This document shows, piece after piece, positions 10,844 through 22,150 of a stretch of DNA of 64,000 bases (the first letter of the stretch is position 1; each line of letters opens with the position of its first letter). The stretch is from the NCBI GenBank assembly GCA_950295325.1, contig OX485803.1, forward strand, positions 39,013,554 through 39,077,553, given 5' to 3'. Source of the stretch: Polytrichum commune. Lineage: Eukaryota; Streptophyta; Polytrichopsida; Polytrichales; Polytrichaceae. The notes beneath the pieces were generated by a model. The model saw only the letters and a list, made by a program, of their open reading frames with translations, was not told the DNA's origin and did not search any database. Made by a program: the position numbers and the translations under genes.

Positions 10844-10859
10844 AGGCAGGATCTCAACC

Positions 10860-11850
10860 TAGGGAGGGGGTAAATGTTGAAGTCACAACACTACCAAGAG
10901 AAGAAGACAACAATTTCAAAGAGAAGGAAGTGCCCAACGGCACTTAATCACCAAGCATGCAAGAGCAAGGAAGGATTCACGGAGAAGAAGAAGAACACCG
11001 AAGAAGAACGCCGAAGAGGAGTTCGGAGCTCAACCACGGTATTGGGTTCCCTTTTCACGGAAATACAAGGAAGTCGCACGGTTGTAGGGTCCCTTACCCA
11101 CGGGTATAGGACAATCAGAGTTTTAGTGAAGGAGAACTTAGGAATTAAGAAGAAGGCTATTATATTAGTATAAAGGAGTTAGTATTAAGCATTATGGAGT
11201 ATATAGGAATGTAAGGTTTTGGGATTTAAAGGACTATTGAAGAGGCATGATTATGGAGTATATAGGAATGTAGGATTTTTGAAGAGCATGGTTATGGAAC
11301 ATATAGGAATATTGAAATATGAAGGGCATTATGAAGATACTAAGAAGCCTATAGGACAAAGTTAGATTCTACTAGTATATTTTAAATACAAATCATTGGA
11401 ATAAATCAAATATGAAGATTTGATTTAAATCTCATAAAGGATTTGTGATGTAGCCACGATGAGGATATAGTAGAATCTTAGAGATACGAACATTAGAGAG
11501 GAAAAACGGTTATAACCGTTTATGATAGATAGCATCTACATATATCGGAGATAGTTAGTTATCTAAGGTAGTGGAGTTAACAACCACTCTTAATATAGAT
11601 GTTAAGATAGATAGAAAAGACTATATAAGGGAAGCACTTTTAGGAGATCACACCTCATTTTCTACACAACGAAGTTATCACAAATTTGAGTGTCAACAAC
11701 ACTTGAGTTACTTTTGTATCTCTCCTCTCGGAGCTCTTTTACAATACATTATCTTTTCCACAAATGTGTGTGTGACCTTTCTCTCTCTCTTCCTCAAATT
11801 GAACTACGAGTTGTCAATTGGTACTTGTGACTTAAGTGATTGATAAACGA
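10860..11850 (+). mobile_element. Polypurine tract and putative 3' LTR
   Basis: AGGGAGGGGG (10860-10869) is a good polypurine tract, followed by TGTTGAAGTCACAACA from 10874 as a possible LTR start. A TATA box (CTATATAAGG, about 11,622) lies 750 bp in, consistent with U3-R order. The segment has three imperfect copies of a TATGGAGTATATAGGAATGTA motif between about 11,190 and 11,310. The right end was not resolved and no matching 5' copy was seen, so the element may be 5'-truncated or its LTRs diverged. Confidence 0.45.
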
Positions 11851-13171
11851 GAGGAGAGTAGGTATTTTGAGAAAGAACTCAAAGTATTAGTGTGAGGGTG
11901 AAAACAAAGCGCTCAAGACTAGTTGGAGTATCAATGGAACTTTGAGAGGAGTTGTTATGAGTAGTAACGTCAATTTAACTTGAACGTCGGAATTACAATT
12001 AACTCTCAAAAGTGGAACTTATCATTGAACTCCTCAAAAGAGAATTATAAATATACATGTGATTGTATGTTTGAAGAATTATATGCATGTTATGGACGAT
12101 TAAAGTGAAACTTCTTAACGATTACAAACTCCTTCAAAAGAGGAGGAACTTATTATCATAAACTACATAATTGACTTACAAGTACTATGCATATTACATT
12201 ATATAATATATGTTTGAATATCGAACTTATTTTATGATTAATAAGAATGATGAAGACATTAATTTACATCAAAATTTGAATCTATATGAATGAAGTAATA
12301 TTGATATGAAATAATCTACTTACTACAATTGTTATTGGAACTTCTTTCTTTAAGTTTCTTTGTGAGTTGTTGGATGTCATTACAATTTGAAGGATTATCT
12401 ATTCAAGAGAAGATCTCTCTCTCTCTTGAGCAAAACTCAAGAGAGATAGGTTTACTTCTCGTCATCAAGAAACACTTTGTAGTAAAAGTGTTTTTTCTCT
12501 TAAGATACTTTGTGAGTTGTTGGATGTCATTACAAGTGAAGAATCAACTATCAAAGAGAAGAGTTCTCTCTCTTGAGTAAACTCAAGAGAGTTATAATTA
12601 CTATCGTCATCAAGAAACACTTTGAAGTTAAATGTGACATTGCAAAACAATCAATGATGTGTTTATGAAATTATAACTACTATATGCATACATGTCAAGT
12701 TATAATATTATAAGTAGTAACACTTGAGCTTAAAAAGGAAGACTCAAGAATATTAGATCTTCTTCATCATTATAAGATTACTATCATTTGTGTGATTGAT
12801 GTTTATGAACTACGAACCTTAAGGATTCATATAACTTATTGAAAACTATATTATTATTGAGGATATTGTTACACCTCTTGAAGCTTTCTTTAAATCTAAT
12901 GGTTCTTATTATCAATGATGCCTTACATTGAGAGTAAGAATTAAGATAATGAGATTGTGTTCACTTCAATAATTATATTCATATCATAAGGAGAAGAGAG
13001 GGATTATTAATTCGAGACCGAACATATTAATGAGGCATGGTAGTTCTCAAGCGAATATAAATTTACATGATGTGCATCGTGAATCTTCTTAGCTAATTTG
13101 CAAAGGAACGACCCATGGCGTCCATCATTGTTTTCTAGTACTTAATTTGCATCCCGGAAGATCAAGTACCT
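11851..13171. other. Retroelement-derived non-coding sequence
   Basis: No gene. AT-rich sequence lying between the 3'-LTR-like segment and the integrase region. It contains the 12,340-12,630 direct repeat described separately. Confidence 0.5.
12340..12630 (+). repeat. Two-copy ~155-bp direct repeat with internal hairpins
   Basis: TTTGTGAGTTGTTGGATGTC occurs at about 12,358 and 12,509. Both copies continue with the same order of blocks: CATTACAA, a CTCTCTCTTGAG / CTCAAGAGAG hairpin, CGTCATCAAGAAACACTTTG. The hairpin arms are 10 bp or more in each copy. Confidence 0.8.
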
Positions 13172-14510
13172 ATGTACTTAGCCAAGATTCATGGAGGGAC
13201 CAAACCCCACTTAGCATCTATAGAAACCTGGAAGGCAATAGCCACAGGAGAATATTGGTGGCCGACGTGGGGAAATGATGTATGCAACTACCTGCGACGC
13301 AGCAAAATCTGCAGGGGAGTGGAAACCCTGGAGAGTCACCTAGAAAGAAGTCATAAACTTTTTCCACAAGAAATAACAAAGGGGTTGGATTGGAGGCTCC
13401 CAATTACACAACAACTAAAGAATATTAAAGATTTGGACCATATTGGCATACACAAAGAATTGGGGTTAATCAACCTTGACAACGAGACTTATTTTATAAC
13501 TAAAGATGGTTTGAAATATAGATTACCAAATGGAGAAGTCAAAATGTGTATAAAAAAAAGAATGCACATGATTGGGTAAAAACGATACACGAACATAAGG
13601 AACCTCACATGACTGAAGAAGAAATACTCGATCAAGTAAACGCAAGACCATACTGGTGGCCAATGATACCCTCAAACGTGGAGCGATTAATAAATGAATG
13701 CAAGACTTGCAAGCCTGTAGCCTTGATAGGATTCAGGGCAATGGAATATGGAACTATCCTCTTGAAGGAGAAAGAGAAATTTGACTGGAGAGAACCAATC
13801 ATACAACACCTCACATACCCAATGGGACTAAGCAATTTTGGTTTCCACGAAGAATTGGGTATGTTAAGAGATGAAGTGGTCGATTACTCCCTAAAAGAAG
13901 GGGAACTAATATGGAGACTAGCAAATGAAGATCATAAACTTTGCATCTCCCGTGAAGAGGGGATTGAATGGTTGATAAAAATTAAAAAAGAAAAAATCCA
14001 CATCCACGATGGATGATATAACTTTCCATGTCACAAACGGGCCTTATTGGTGGCCCACAATTCCTCATGTCATAGATCAACTATGTAAGGAATGTAGGAT
14101 GTGTTGGCCTAAAAAGACCCCCGAACATGTTATTGGTTGCACCACGATCGCAATCAATGAAAAAGAAGGACAAGATTGGAGAACACCCTACATCGACTAT
14201 TTGAAACATGGTAGGCTGAGTACTAAAGCATCAACTACCCAACGACCACAAATAACAATACGTAGCCGTCCTTACATGCTAACCTATAACGGGACCCTAG
14301 TCAAAGAAGGACCGGATGGTATACGAAGGACATGCATAGTCGGACCCATAACAACTGCAATCATTGCAGAGGCTCATGAAGGAATCGATGGGGGCCACTT
14401 TTCAGCAAATATAACCTTGCACAAGGTATTAACTGCCTTGTATTGGTGGCCCACCATGAAAAAAAATGTTTATCTTTATTGCACCCGATGCAATATATGT
14501 CAAAAGGTTG
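13172..14510 (+). repeat. About 395-bp coding module repeated four times
   Basis: YWWP motifs start at about 13,250, 13,650, 14,043 and 14,441 (spacing 393-400 bp). Each is followed by a Cys-x2-Cys or degraded equivalent (SKIC, CKTC, CRMC, CNIC). The intervening parts share DWR-x-P, then a short linker, LGM/LGL, and a WRL/YRL-N block. The unit is therefore the RNase H-to-integrase linker plus HHCC domain, repeated in tandem at protein-coding level. Identity between units is moderate, so the duplication is old. Confidence 0.7.
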
Positions 14511-15834
14511 GCCCCAAAATATCCACAAACTTTCAACCCTTACATCCTACAATGCCCACCAAGGTGTTTCAAAAATGGGGTTTTGAATTTCATTGGGACA
14601 GTCAACCCGCTAACCAAAAGCACCAAAAACTGATACATCATTACACCTACCGATTACACCACCAAGAGGGTGGAAGCCAAAACTTTAAAAGATAACACAA
14701 CTAAGTCAACATCCAAATTTCTCTTTGAAAAAATTAATACAAAATTTGGTTGTTCATTGGAGTTTGTGAGTGACCAAGGAAGTCATTTCATTAATGACAT
14801 TATCAAAGTACTCACCCAAGAATTTATGATTCTCCACCGGAAATCGACAACTTACTACCCACAAGTTAACGGGCAAGCCGAAAGTACCAACAAGGTGATA
14901 AAGATTGCCTTAACCAAAATGGTCAATGCCAATCGAACATATTGGTACACCAAATTACATGCAGCTCTTTGGGCCTTTGGGACGGAAGCCTTACTACCAA
15001 TGATTTATCGTCATCCCGATGTTTACCAAAAACGAAGTCAAGATATTCATCCTATTCTAGAATCGAGAATGGAACAACTTAGAGTCATGGATTTAACACG
15101 ACATGAGGTTGAAGAAAATATAAAACACATGCAATTATTGCACAAAGAAACACATGACAAGCCACTGAAAAAGACACATTGTACCCATTGTGACCATGGA
15201 ACCATCAAAACCCCGCAAAAAGGAGAAAAAATATGATGCTTTGAAAGTGGAAATACTACAAGCTATGGACGAGGTCAAAATCTCTCCAAGGAGTGACGAC
15301 TCTAAACCACAAACCACCCACAAAACACGATTTTACCCCGGCCAAAGAATCTTGTGGCACCTACACCATAAAATACTTGGGCTGGGCAAATTCAAAATAC
15401 ATTGGGCAGGTCTTTACCTAATTAAACAAGTTTATGACAATGGATCGGTGGATGTTATTACCCTACAAGGAGAACATTTGGGACGAGTCAACATGAACAA
15501 ACTAAAACCCTACCAAGAGCTAGAAACTACTCAAGCCTATGCCTTATAAATTTTTGCATGCCACATTTTGGAAACAAAAATTAAAGCAAAGCAAAACCAT
15601 TTACACAAAAAGAATGATACAACCCGATCTCCAATCACCATTCTTTCTAGATCAAGTGAAGAAACCATCTCACACATTGAATCTACTCCTTATCAAGACC
15701 CCGAAATCCTAGAAGCAAAGGACTTGGAAATACACCAAATCATGCTCGAAGAATATTATGTGCAACCCTCAAGGCTAGTCAACTCCCAAGAGAGGCACAC
15801 ATTAAATAACCCAAGACAAACCCTTAAAAAATGA
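13172..15834 (+). pseudogene. Ty3/gypsy integrase region, frameshifted, with tandem zinc modules
   Basis: Open stretches in shifting frames (13172-13579, 13546-14016, 14009-14695, 14670-15236, 15190-15549, 15568-15834) together cover the linker after RNase H, the HHCC zinc-binding domain, the catalytic core and a C-terminal domain of a Ty3/gypsy integrase. HEGIDGGHFSANIT…LYWWPTM…CTRCNICQ (14,370-14,510) is the canonical HHCC module. VSDQGSHFIND and GQAESTNK (about 14,770-14,890) hold the second Asp and the Glu of DDE. The first Asp position reads WGFEF, so Asp is replaced by Glu. At least four frameshifts make it non-functional. Reverse transcriptase and RNase H are absent upstream, so this is a 5'-truncated pol remnant. 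Confidence 0.8.
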
Positions 15835-15916
15835 ATTATAAAGAGTACGAATCCCTACATATCCCATCCACCCGAGTTGAAAAAGGGTAGGGCGGAACGT
15901 CCTCCCAAATAAGGGG

Positions 15917-15957
15917 TGTGAGCCTCAAAATTGCCCCCAACGGCAATTTGGCTCACA
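15917..15957 (+). repeat. Near-perfect hairpin after pol remnant
   Basis: TGTGAGCC…AAAATTGCC, a 6-nt loop, then GGCAATTT-GGCTCACA, with arms differing by a 3-nt bulge. It directly follows AAGGGG, a polypurine-like run, so TGTGAGCC may be the start of this element's 3' LTR. The same TGTGAG/CTCACA ends are seen at 6306, 8054, 18,176 and 22,751. Confidence 0.65.
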
Positions 15958-16459
15958 ATTGAGGTGTTTTAGCAAAATCATTAGATTAGTAATAGGGAAA
16001 TTTAGCGAAAAACCATTTAGATTAAGGTAAGCTGGCTGGGGGTATTTTACCCTTGGAATAAAACTCTTCGGCAAATATGAATTAGAAACCGAAGGGGTAA
16101 AAGAGAAACACCCTTTATCCGAATCGGAAGTGTGAAACTAGTGGGCTAGTAAGTAGGTAGGTTAAGTTAGCAAAACCTAATTCAATTAAGCAAAAGACAA
16201 GCGGCGGCAAAAAAACAAGAGTAATTCCGGAAGCGGCCAAGAAAGAAAAGAAAAGTGACAACTACAAGTGTAAAGGATCTTGCCAACTAGGACAAGGGGC
16301 TATGTTGCTACCCTTGCCAACTAAAAATGAAGTTCAAATAATGTGTTTTTGAACACACCCCTAAGTAGTTGTATCACTTCTAATCGAGTGTAGTGGATAC
16401 AAAAATTACAATTTAGCCTTCACATTTTGAATGAATCTAGCCCTTAATGTTAGCTTTCC
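15958..16459. other. Probable LTR-derived non-coding sequence
   Basis: No coding potential is seen. It lies downstream of the integrase remnant and probably belongs to its 3' LTR. The end was not identified. Confidence 0.4.
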
Positions 16460-17060
16460 AAAAAAACCTAAGTTTGTTAAAATCAGAAGGATGAAGCAAA
16501 AATTATGAGTGTTTTAATAAAAGTGTCTGAGCGGCCTTTTAAATTACAAGCGCAGACTTTGCTAGCGCAGAACTAAAAGAAAAGTTATTCAGTTGCTTTG
16601 GTATTTACGTATGTTATAAATCTTATTGTTTAGCTTTTTAGAATGTGTAAGCTTGCTGAAATCTGAATTGATGTGTAAACGTTATAAGTGTTTTCCCGAA
16701 GGTTTCTCAACTGCCTTGCAAACTACAAGTACTCACTTTACAAGCATATAACTAAAAGCCAAATTATTCAGTTGCTTTGATATTTGGATGCATTATAGTT
16801 TTTGTTGTTATCTTTCTAGAAAATATAAGTTTGTTACAATCATATTTAAAAAGAGAAAATTACATATGTTTGAATGAAGATATCTCAGTTGCCTCCTAAA
16901 ATATATGAGTTGACTTTGTAAGCTCATACCCACAAGAGAAAACATGCAATTATTTTGATATTTTGATAATGTTGTAGTTCTAATTTTAAGGTTTCTAGAA
17001 AGTCTAAGCTTGTTGGAATCTAAGTTAATAAACAAAAATTATGAATGTTTGAATGAAGGT
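16460..17060. repeat. ~179-bp degenerate tandem repeat, about 3.3 units
   Basis: The block (C/A)TAAG(C/T)TTG(T/C)T(A/G/T)(A/C/G)AATC starts at about 16,467, 16,646, 16,825 and 17,003. Each unit continues with AATTATGAGTGTTT-type sequence, a YTCARYTGCCT block and ATTCAGTTGCTTTGATATTT. The units are about 70-75% alike by eye. The array runs directly into the minus-strand gag remnant. Confidence 0.75.
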
Positions 17061-17640
17061 ATCCCAACTGCCTCTTGAATTTTTGAAGCGCATGATCTTT
17101 TAGAAAGATCACTGTTATAGAGACCTTATCGTCCTCGTCGGGCCTTTGGACATCGTAATAAATATCCATCTCCAACAAGAATTCTTTAACCTTCCTCGCT
17201 TTGCCAAGGCCCGAAAATGTACTTGGCATATTAACCTTCGCCAATTTTTTTGTTGAAGAAGAAGGCCTATTACCTTGCATCATGAGGAGCTCGATCATTT
17301 TGTCTTGTCGGGCCCTCTCGTCCTTGCCACGCTTGAGTTATTGATTCACGGAGTCCATGAATTCAAGCATTTAGAGTTGAAACTTTAATCCAACATCACC
17401 ACTGTCCAAGTTTTCCGGTGCATTTGGTATTCTAGCCTCCGAATTTTCTTCGAGGTTTACGGGATCCCTCTCACAAGATTCCTCCACTTCCTCCCCCATT
17501 GCACCATCATCCCCACCATTTTCATTAGAATCAATGGTGGGGTCAACATCCTCTTGGGCATGATCTTTGTTCCGTTTTGAGCGTCGCAACGTTTTGGAAT
17601 TCCCGGGCTCACCATCGTCACCCCCACGTTTGATAGCCAT
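17020..17640 (-). pseudogene. Ty3/gypsy gag N-terminal remnant
   Basis: Two minus-strand frames (17640-17371 and 17298-17020). The first starts MAIKRGGDDGEPGNSK after a primer-binding site and is charged and disordered. The second (MPSTFSGLGKARKVKEFLLEMDIYY, then KVSITVIFLKDHAL) matches the start of a gypsy-type capsid domain: F-x-G followed by a W/F-hL-x-M-x-x-YY pattern. The capsid is cut off after about 90 aa where the 179-bp repeats begin. The shift between frames and the truncation make it a relic. Confidence 0.7.
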
Positions 17641-17677
17641 GTTTCCCTCAAAATGCTAGCTCAAATACTAGGACCCT

Positions 17678-17689
17678 GCTCTGATACCA
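17678..17689 (-). other. tRNA-Met primer-binding site
   Basis: The complement reads TGGTATCAGAGC, the standard plant initiator-tRNA-Met primer-binding site. It lies 2 nt after the LTR end (…GCAACA) on the minus strand and 38 nt before the gag start at 17640. Confidence 0.88.
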
Positions 17690-17691
17690 CG

Positions 17692-17962
17692 TGTTGCAAC
17701 CCTTGCTAGTTTTCCTTCACTTAGCTTCACCGCCTTTCCAAACTAGCAAGTGCCACAAACGCTAACCTGCACATCCCACGCACATGCATGGTTAGCTCCC
17801 AAGACCGCGGACCTTCAAGCTCATGGCTTGGTCACCAAACCCTCCTACACATGCATTCGGGACTCTCCCCTTAGTAGGTAGCCAATGGCTAAGGTGGACT
17901 TCAAGGGTTGTTGGCCCCAAGGGTTGGAGGTGATGGCCCCAACCCTTGAAGATTGTGCAACA
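17692..17962 (-). mobile_element. 5' LTR of minus-strand gypsy relic, ~271 bp
   Basis: On the plus strand it starts TGTTGCAACC next to the primer-binding site and ends TTGTGCAACA, giving inverted TGTTGCA/TGCAACA termini as expected. The inner end is fixed by the primer-binding site. The outer end is my best match. Confidence 0.65.
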
Positions 17963-18554
17963 GGTTGAACACGTAGGTTGTATTATTCCCCGGTCCCATC
18001 AAGTTAAATTTTTTAATGCTTGTACTCTCATTATGGAATAAATTTGTGTGCAAGAGTTGATGGGGAATGAAATGGAATTATACGAAGATTGATAAGAGGG
18101 AGTTATGTGAACATGAATGTGATCCCCACGCCCTCACCCGGACTAGGACGCTTAAGGGTGGGTGGTTTGGCCTCACAGTTGGACACCATTGTAGTTGACG
18201 AATAAACACTAAGAAATATGAACTTTTGAGAAAATACCATTTTGGTTGAGGAAATTGTGTTGGATGGGGATGATCTTGTATGGTCATTAAAAGGATGAAG
18301 CTTCCATTATATTGAGGTTTTCATCTTAATCGAAGTACCACATGTAAAGATAGTTATTCAATCCAGTTGAATGAAGCAACTCCATTCAAAAAGGTAACTA
18401 CTGATATTGGATAGATGGAAACAATGCAATGAAGTGGTAAACAACTGATATACCGAGCTCCAATTCATCTTGGATGGATGGAAACAATGCAACAAAGTGG
18501 GAAACAACTTATATACCAAACTCCATTTCATAAAATATACAGTGCAAAATCAAC
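17963..18554. other. Intergenic with LTR-terminus copy and short repeats
   Basis: CACCCGGACTAGGACGCTTAAG (18,137-18,158) followed by GGTTTGGCCTCACA is the inverted copy of the start of the 6306 LTR-like segment. At 18,410-18,530 a ~60-bp unit (GGATGGATGGAAACAATGCAA…GTGG) is present twice. Confidence 0.5.
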
Positions 18555-18960
18555 AACAATTTGGGAAAGGACAAACTTGAAAATGACAGCTTCCATAAAT
18601 ACATAGAATATGCGCATGTACATGAACTGGGAGAACCGGATGCTAGTTGCAGATAAGCTGGTTGAGTTTGGGAAATAACTAGTTCAAGATCAATACTTAA
18701 GGAAATTTTTGACCATTTTATTATAACTTAGAGAATATTCTTCAAATTACAAGAGGAAACTGAAAGTATCAACATGTAACCGGTTGGACTCGAGAAAGCT
18801 GGGATCTCAACTGATTATGCCCAACAATCTCCCTGGGTACTAGCCTCGTGTAGAAAATTTGGCATAAGACTAAGAAGATACACTCCAATTTGGTTTTGGA
18901 TTGGAAGGGTCCAACAAGTGGACCCCAAAGAAATGGGGATTCTAGCCACCTGTGAACTCA
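18555..18960 (+). repeat. Left arm of a large inverted repeat
   Basis: Reverse-complementary to about 21,745-22,150 over ~400 bp. Shared landmarks include ACATAGAATATGCGCATGTA, GGGAGAACCGGATGCTAGTTG, CCGGTTGGACTC and GGACCCCAAAGAAATGGGGATTC. Identity is about 90% by eye. Confidence 0.85.
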
Positions 18961-21744
18961 AAGTTGAGCCCACATTTGTTGTTAATTCTTAAATATGACT
19001 AGTATTTAGATTTTGATTTTTCATCAATTATTATAAAACTTAAACAGAGTGTAACTTTGAGCTTGTGTTAGAATTTAGTTGGAAGCTTAAAGGGTAGTGT
19101 TTTATGGGTTGGGAACCGGTTGGTATCGTATTAGGTTAGCGAAGGAGTTAGGGGGTTAGGGGGTTATTGGCCAAGTAAGGCTTGTTAGTATTCGTTTAAA
19201 GCTCAGTTGCTAGCCATTTAGGGAGAGGTGCCACTATGCCCTACTTAATCCCAGCAGAGTGAAGGCAGCGGTTGGAAGGGGACTGTGCAACGTTAGGCTC
19301 TCTCTCTTTGTCGAAATAGGGGGCAGGGGAGCTGCCGAGGGCGGAGCCCTGTGAAATGGATGAATGAATTAGGCTGCAGCAAGGAGGGAGAGAGAAGCAG
19401 CGGCGGCCCTCATCGACGAGGGAGAGTGCCTCTGTATGCACACAATGTGGGTCTCAACCACTGGAAAGAAGTTTGGCCAAATTCAAATGAAGGTGGCAAA
19501 TGCAACGCTGCCGAGTGGTTGAACGTGGAATTGAAGCTTCGGGAAGGAGGCTGTGTGTAAGGCGTACTTGGGTATTGGTTCGGAAGTGAGTTGTTGCGCT
19601 GGAAAGTTAGGAGTTCGAGGGAAATTTGCTATCTATACCGGTCCCCGAACAGTTGGCGACCTGTGCCAACGGTGATCGGCACTAGATTCATCCATCAAAA
19701 TTGAGTCACAATCTGGCTAAGTCTACGAAGGTTTTGGGGTTGGTTGTTGAGCGTTGGTCGGCATGTGAGCAAAGTGGGGAGGTGTGGAGCAGGTGAGATC
19801 ACCAGATCTGAAGGAGGGATTGTTGGAAAAATACGGGAATTATTCACTCGATGTGTGTGTGTTCGTCGACACTGGGTAGAGCCGACACATTCGGTGCGAG
19901 GCATTGGGTCAGATCTTGGGCGGAGACTGAAGCAGCTACCTCTGTTTAGCAGTAGAATCAGAGTTTAAGGGAGATCAGGCTGACTGTCTGCAGGAGCAGC
20001 CAAAGCCTTGGCTCCGATGGGCTGGACTGGAACTCAGTCAGCAGTAGGAGTGTAGGGGCAGAGGCTGTGAGTGTGGCCGACTTGGGAATTCCAGGGGCCT
20101 TTGGTAAGGTTGTTGGTTACGGAGCTGATGGCACAGTGGGTGATTAGTGTAGGGCTAGCAATTAGTGACTAGTGCAATTAGTGAGTGGATCAAGGAATTA
20201 CCTAGGCAGCTACAATTAGGAGAGTAGATTAGGTTAGAAGGGTGTTCATCAACTTAGTGGAACTAGGCTGGAGTTATGGGCTAAGTGCAAATTGTGCACT
20301 TTGCATTGTTGGGTGTGTGGAATGGACACAAACTGTGGAGTATTCTTAAATATTGATTACCTCGTGTTCCAAAATAAAGAGTAGAGTGTTTCATGACAAA
20401 TTGAGTACGGACACTTAATTGGGCTTCAACACTGGAGGAACAAAGGAATGGCATGTGAGCTCTAGATCCCCACCCGGACTAGGACGCAAACAAGGGTGGA
20501 GGTTTAGGGCTGACACCACCGAAATGGCGGAATCCCACTAAGGAGAAACCTGCATTGCTCCTTTCTTGATTGCCTAAAAATTTTGCTTCTTCGATAAGTA
20601 GTGTCAAATGAGGTCCAATGATTGTCTTGATCCCCTTTCCCTTGTCTTGTTGTAGGCGTCAGTGTAGGGAAAGCAACTCAACCTTAAGTTCCTCATAGAA
20701 TTATGATGGCCAATTGACCTCTCGCATGCTCTATGCAACTAGTATGTGTCTGGCAAATGTAATGGAGATGTTGTATTGTCTAGTGGTGTTGAGACAAAAC
20801 AAAGAATTGAACAGTCTTAAGGGTTTTTTTTGCTCCTAAAGCCTGGCAGTCTCCTACTTTAACTGTATTATGTCCTTTTGGAATAGTTTTAAGAGAAGGA
20901 AAGAACTCATGTAATTCCCACTTCTCTCTTCCTCTTGCTTTCTTTGATGTTAGCTTGAACACTTTGAGAATAAATTTCCCCAATCTTTGGGGAAATAACG
21001 GAACTTGCTCACCTTTAATGGTGGCTTCGAGGGTATCCCTCCTGGACTGTCATGACTGCCTTGGTTACATGGAGTGGATGAATTACTCCCCAGGGCACGT
21101 CGCATAAGAATTGTTCTAATTAAATCTTCCGCAGAAAAACCACCTCCACTTTGGTGAATTGCGTGGCTTTGTACACTGCATCCACACTGAAAATAGGACC
21201 ATCCATCTCCCCATGTGCAACTTCCATGTGTATGAGACTAAACTTGATGCTTTTGATCACTTCTTTTGCAAGCATTCCTTGCCAGATGTGTTGTTTGCAC
21301 AGGGGTGGGTAGAGAGTTGCATCTTCGGTGCTGAACTTGATTGCAACTAGTGTTGTGAGAGAGATTTGTTCAAGGGTATGCCATATTTTGTCTCAATATA
21401 CGTTCCAAAGGTTGCTGATGTTGAGGTGGTTGATACGGTTGGATGGGAGGCGGCCATGGTGTTAGTTAAGTTGTGTTAACTATTGCAACTGATGCGCTTC
21501 AGCTGAAAATGGGAGCTAGAAAGAAAGTGAATGAGCTTTGAATCCTATAATCGTGCATTCTTGTTCTTGGCATGGTCACAGTGGTTGATGTGTTGGCCAT
21601 TCTTGATGCAGCTAGCAGCTGAGTTGGCACAGGGTAAGTCCCTTCTTCCCAAGCCTATTGATTTTCAAATTCTTCATTTACTTTTGACTGGCTTGGTGCA
21701 AGTGGGTTGGTACAGGTATCATGCTTCTCCTTAGTGGGATTCCG
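18961..21744. other. Spacer of the large inverted repeat
   Basis: 2.8 kb with only short, overlapping open frames and no recognisable protein. The part at 19,140-20,100 is GC-richer than its surroundings. CACCCGGACTAGGACGC (20,467) repeats the LTR-terminus motif. AAATGGCGGAATCCCACTAAGG (about 20,526-20,547) is the inverse of 21,726-21,750, so smaller inverted pieces are nested inside. Confidence 0.5.
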
Positions 21745-22150
21745 CCATTTTGGTGGCTGGAATCCCCATTTCTTTGGGGTCCACTTGTAGGACTCCTCCA
21801 ATCCAAAACCAAATTGGAGTGTATCTTCTTAATCTTATGCCAAATTTTCTACACGAGGCTAGTATCCAGGGAGATTGTTGGGCATAATCAGTTGAGATCC
21901 CAACTTTCTTGAGTCCAACCGGTTACATGTTGATACTTTCAATTTCCTCTTGGAATTTGAAGAATATTCTTTAAGTTCTGATAAAATGGTCAAAAATTTC
22001 CTTCAGTGTTGATCTTGAACTAGTTATTTCCCAAACTCAACCGGCTCATCTACAACTAGCATCCGGTTCTCCCAGTTCATGTACATGCGCATATTCTATG
22101 TATTTATGGAAGTTGTCATTTCCAAGTTTGTCATTTCCCAAATTGTTTCA
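21745..22150 (-). repeat. Right arm of a large inverted repeat
   Basis: Inverted copy of 18,555-18,960. Its central part (about 21,855-22,090) is also a member of the short dispersed family seen at 43.0 and 54.8 kb (blocks GGGCATAATC, CCGGTTACATG, CTCAACCGG and GGTTCTCC). Confidence 0.85.

Noticed and set aside
19241-19968. Possible gene in the spacer of the inverted repeat
   Set aside because: Short frames on both strands without conserved motifs or consistent splice sites.
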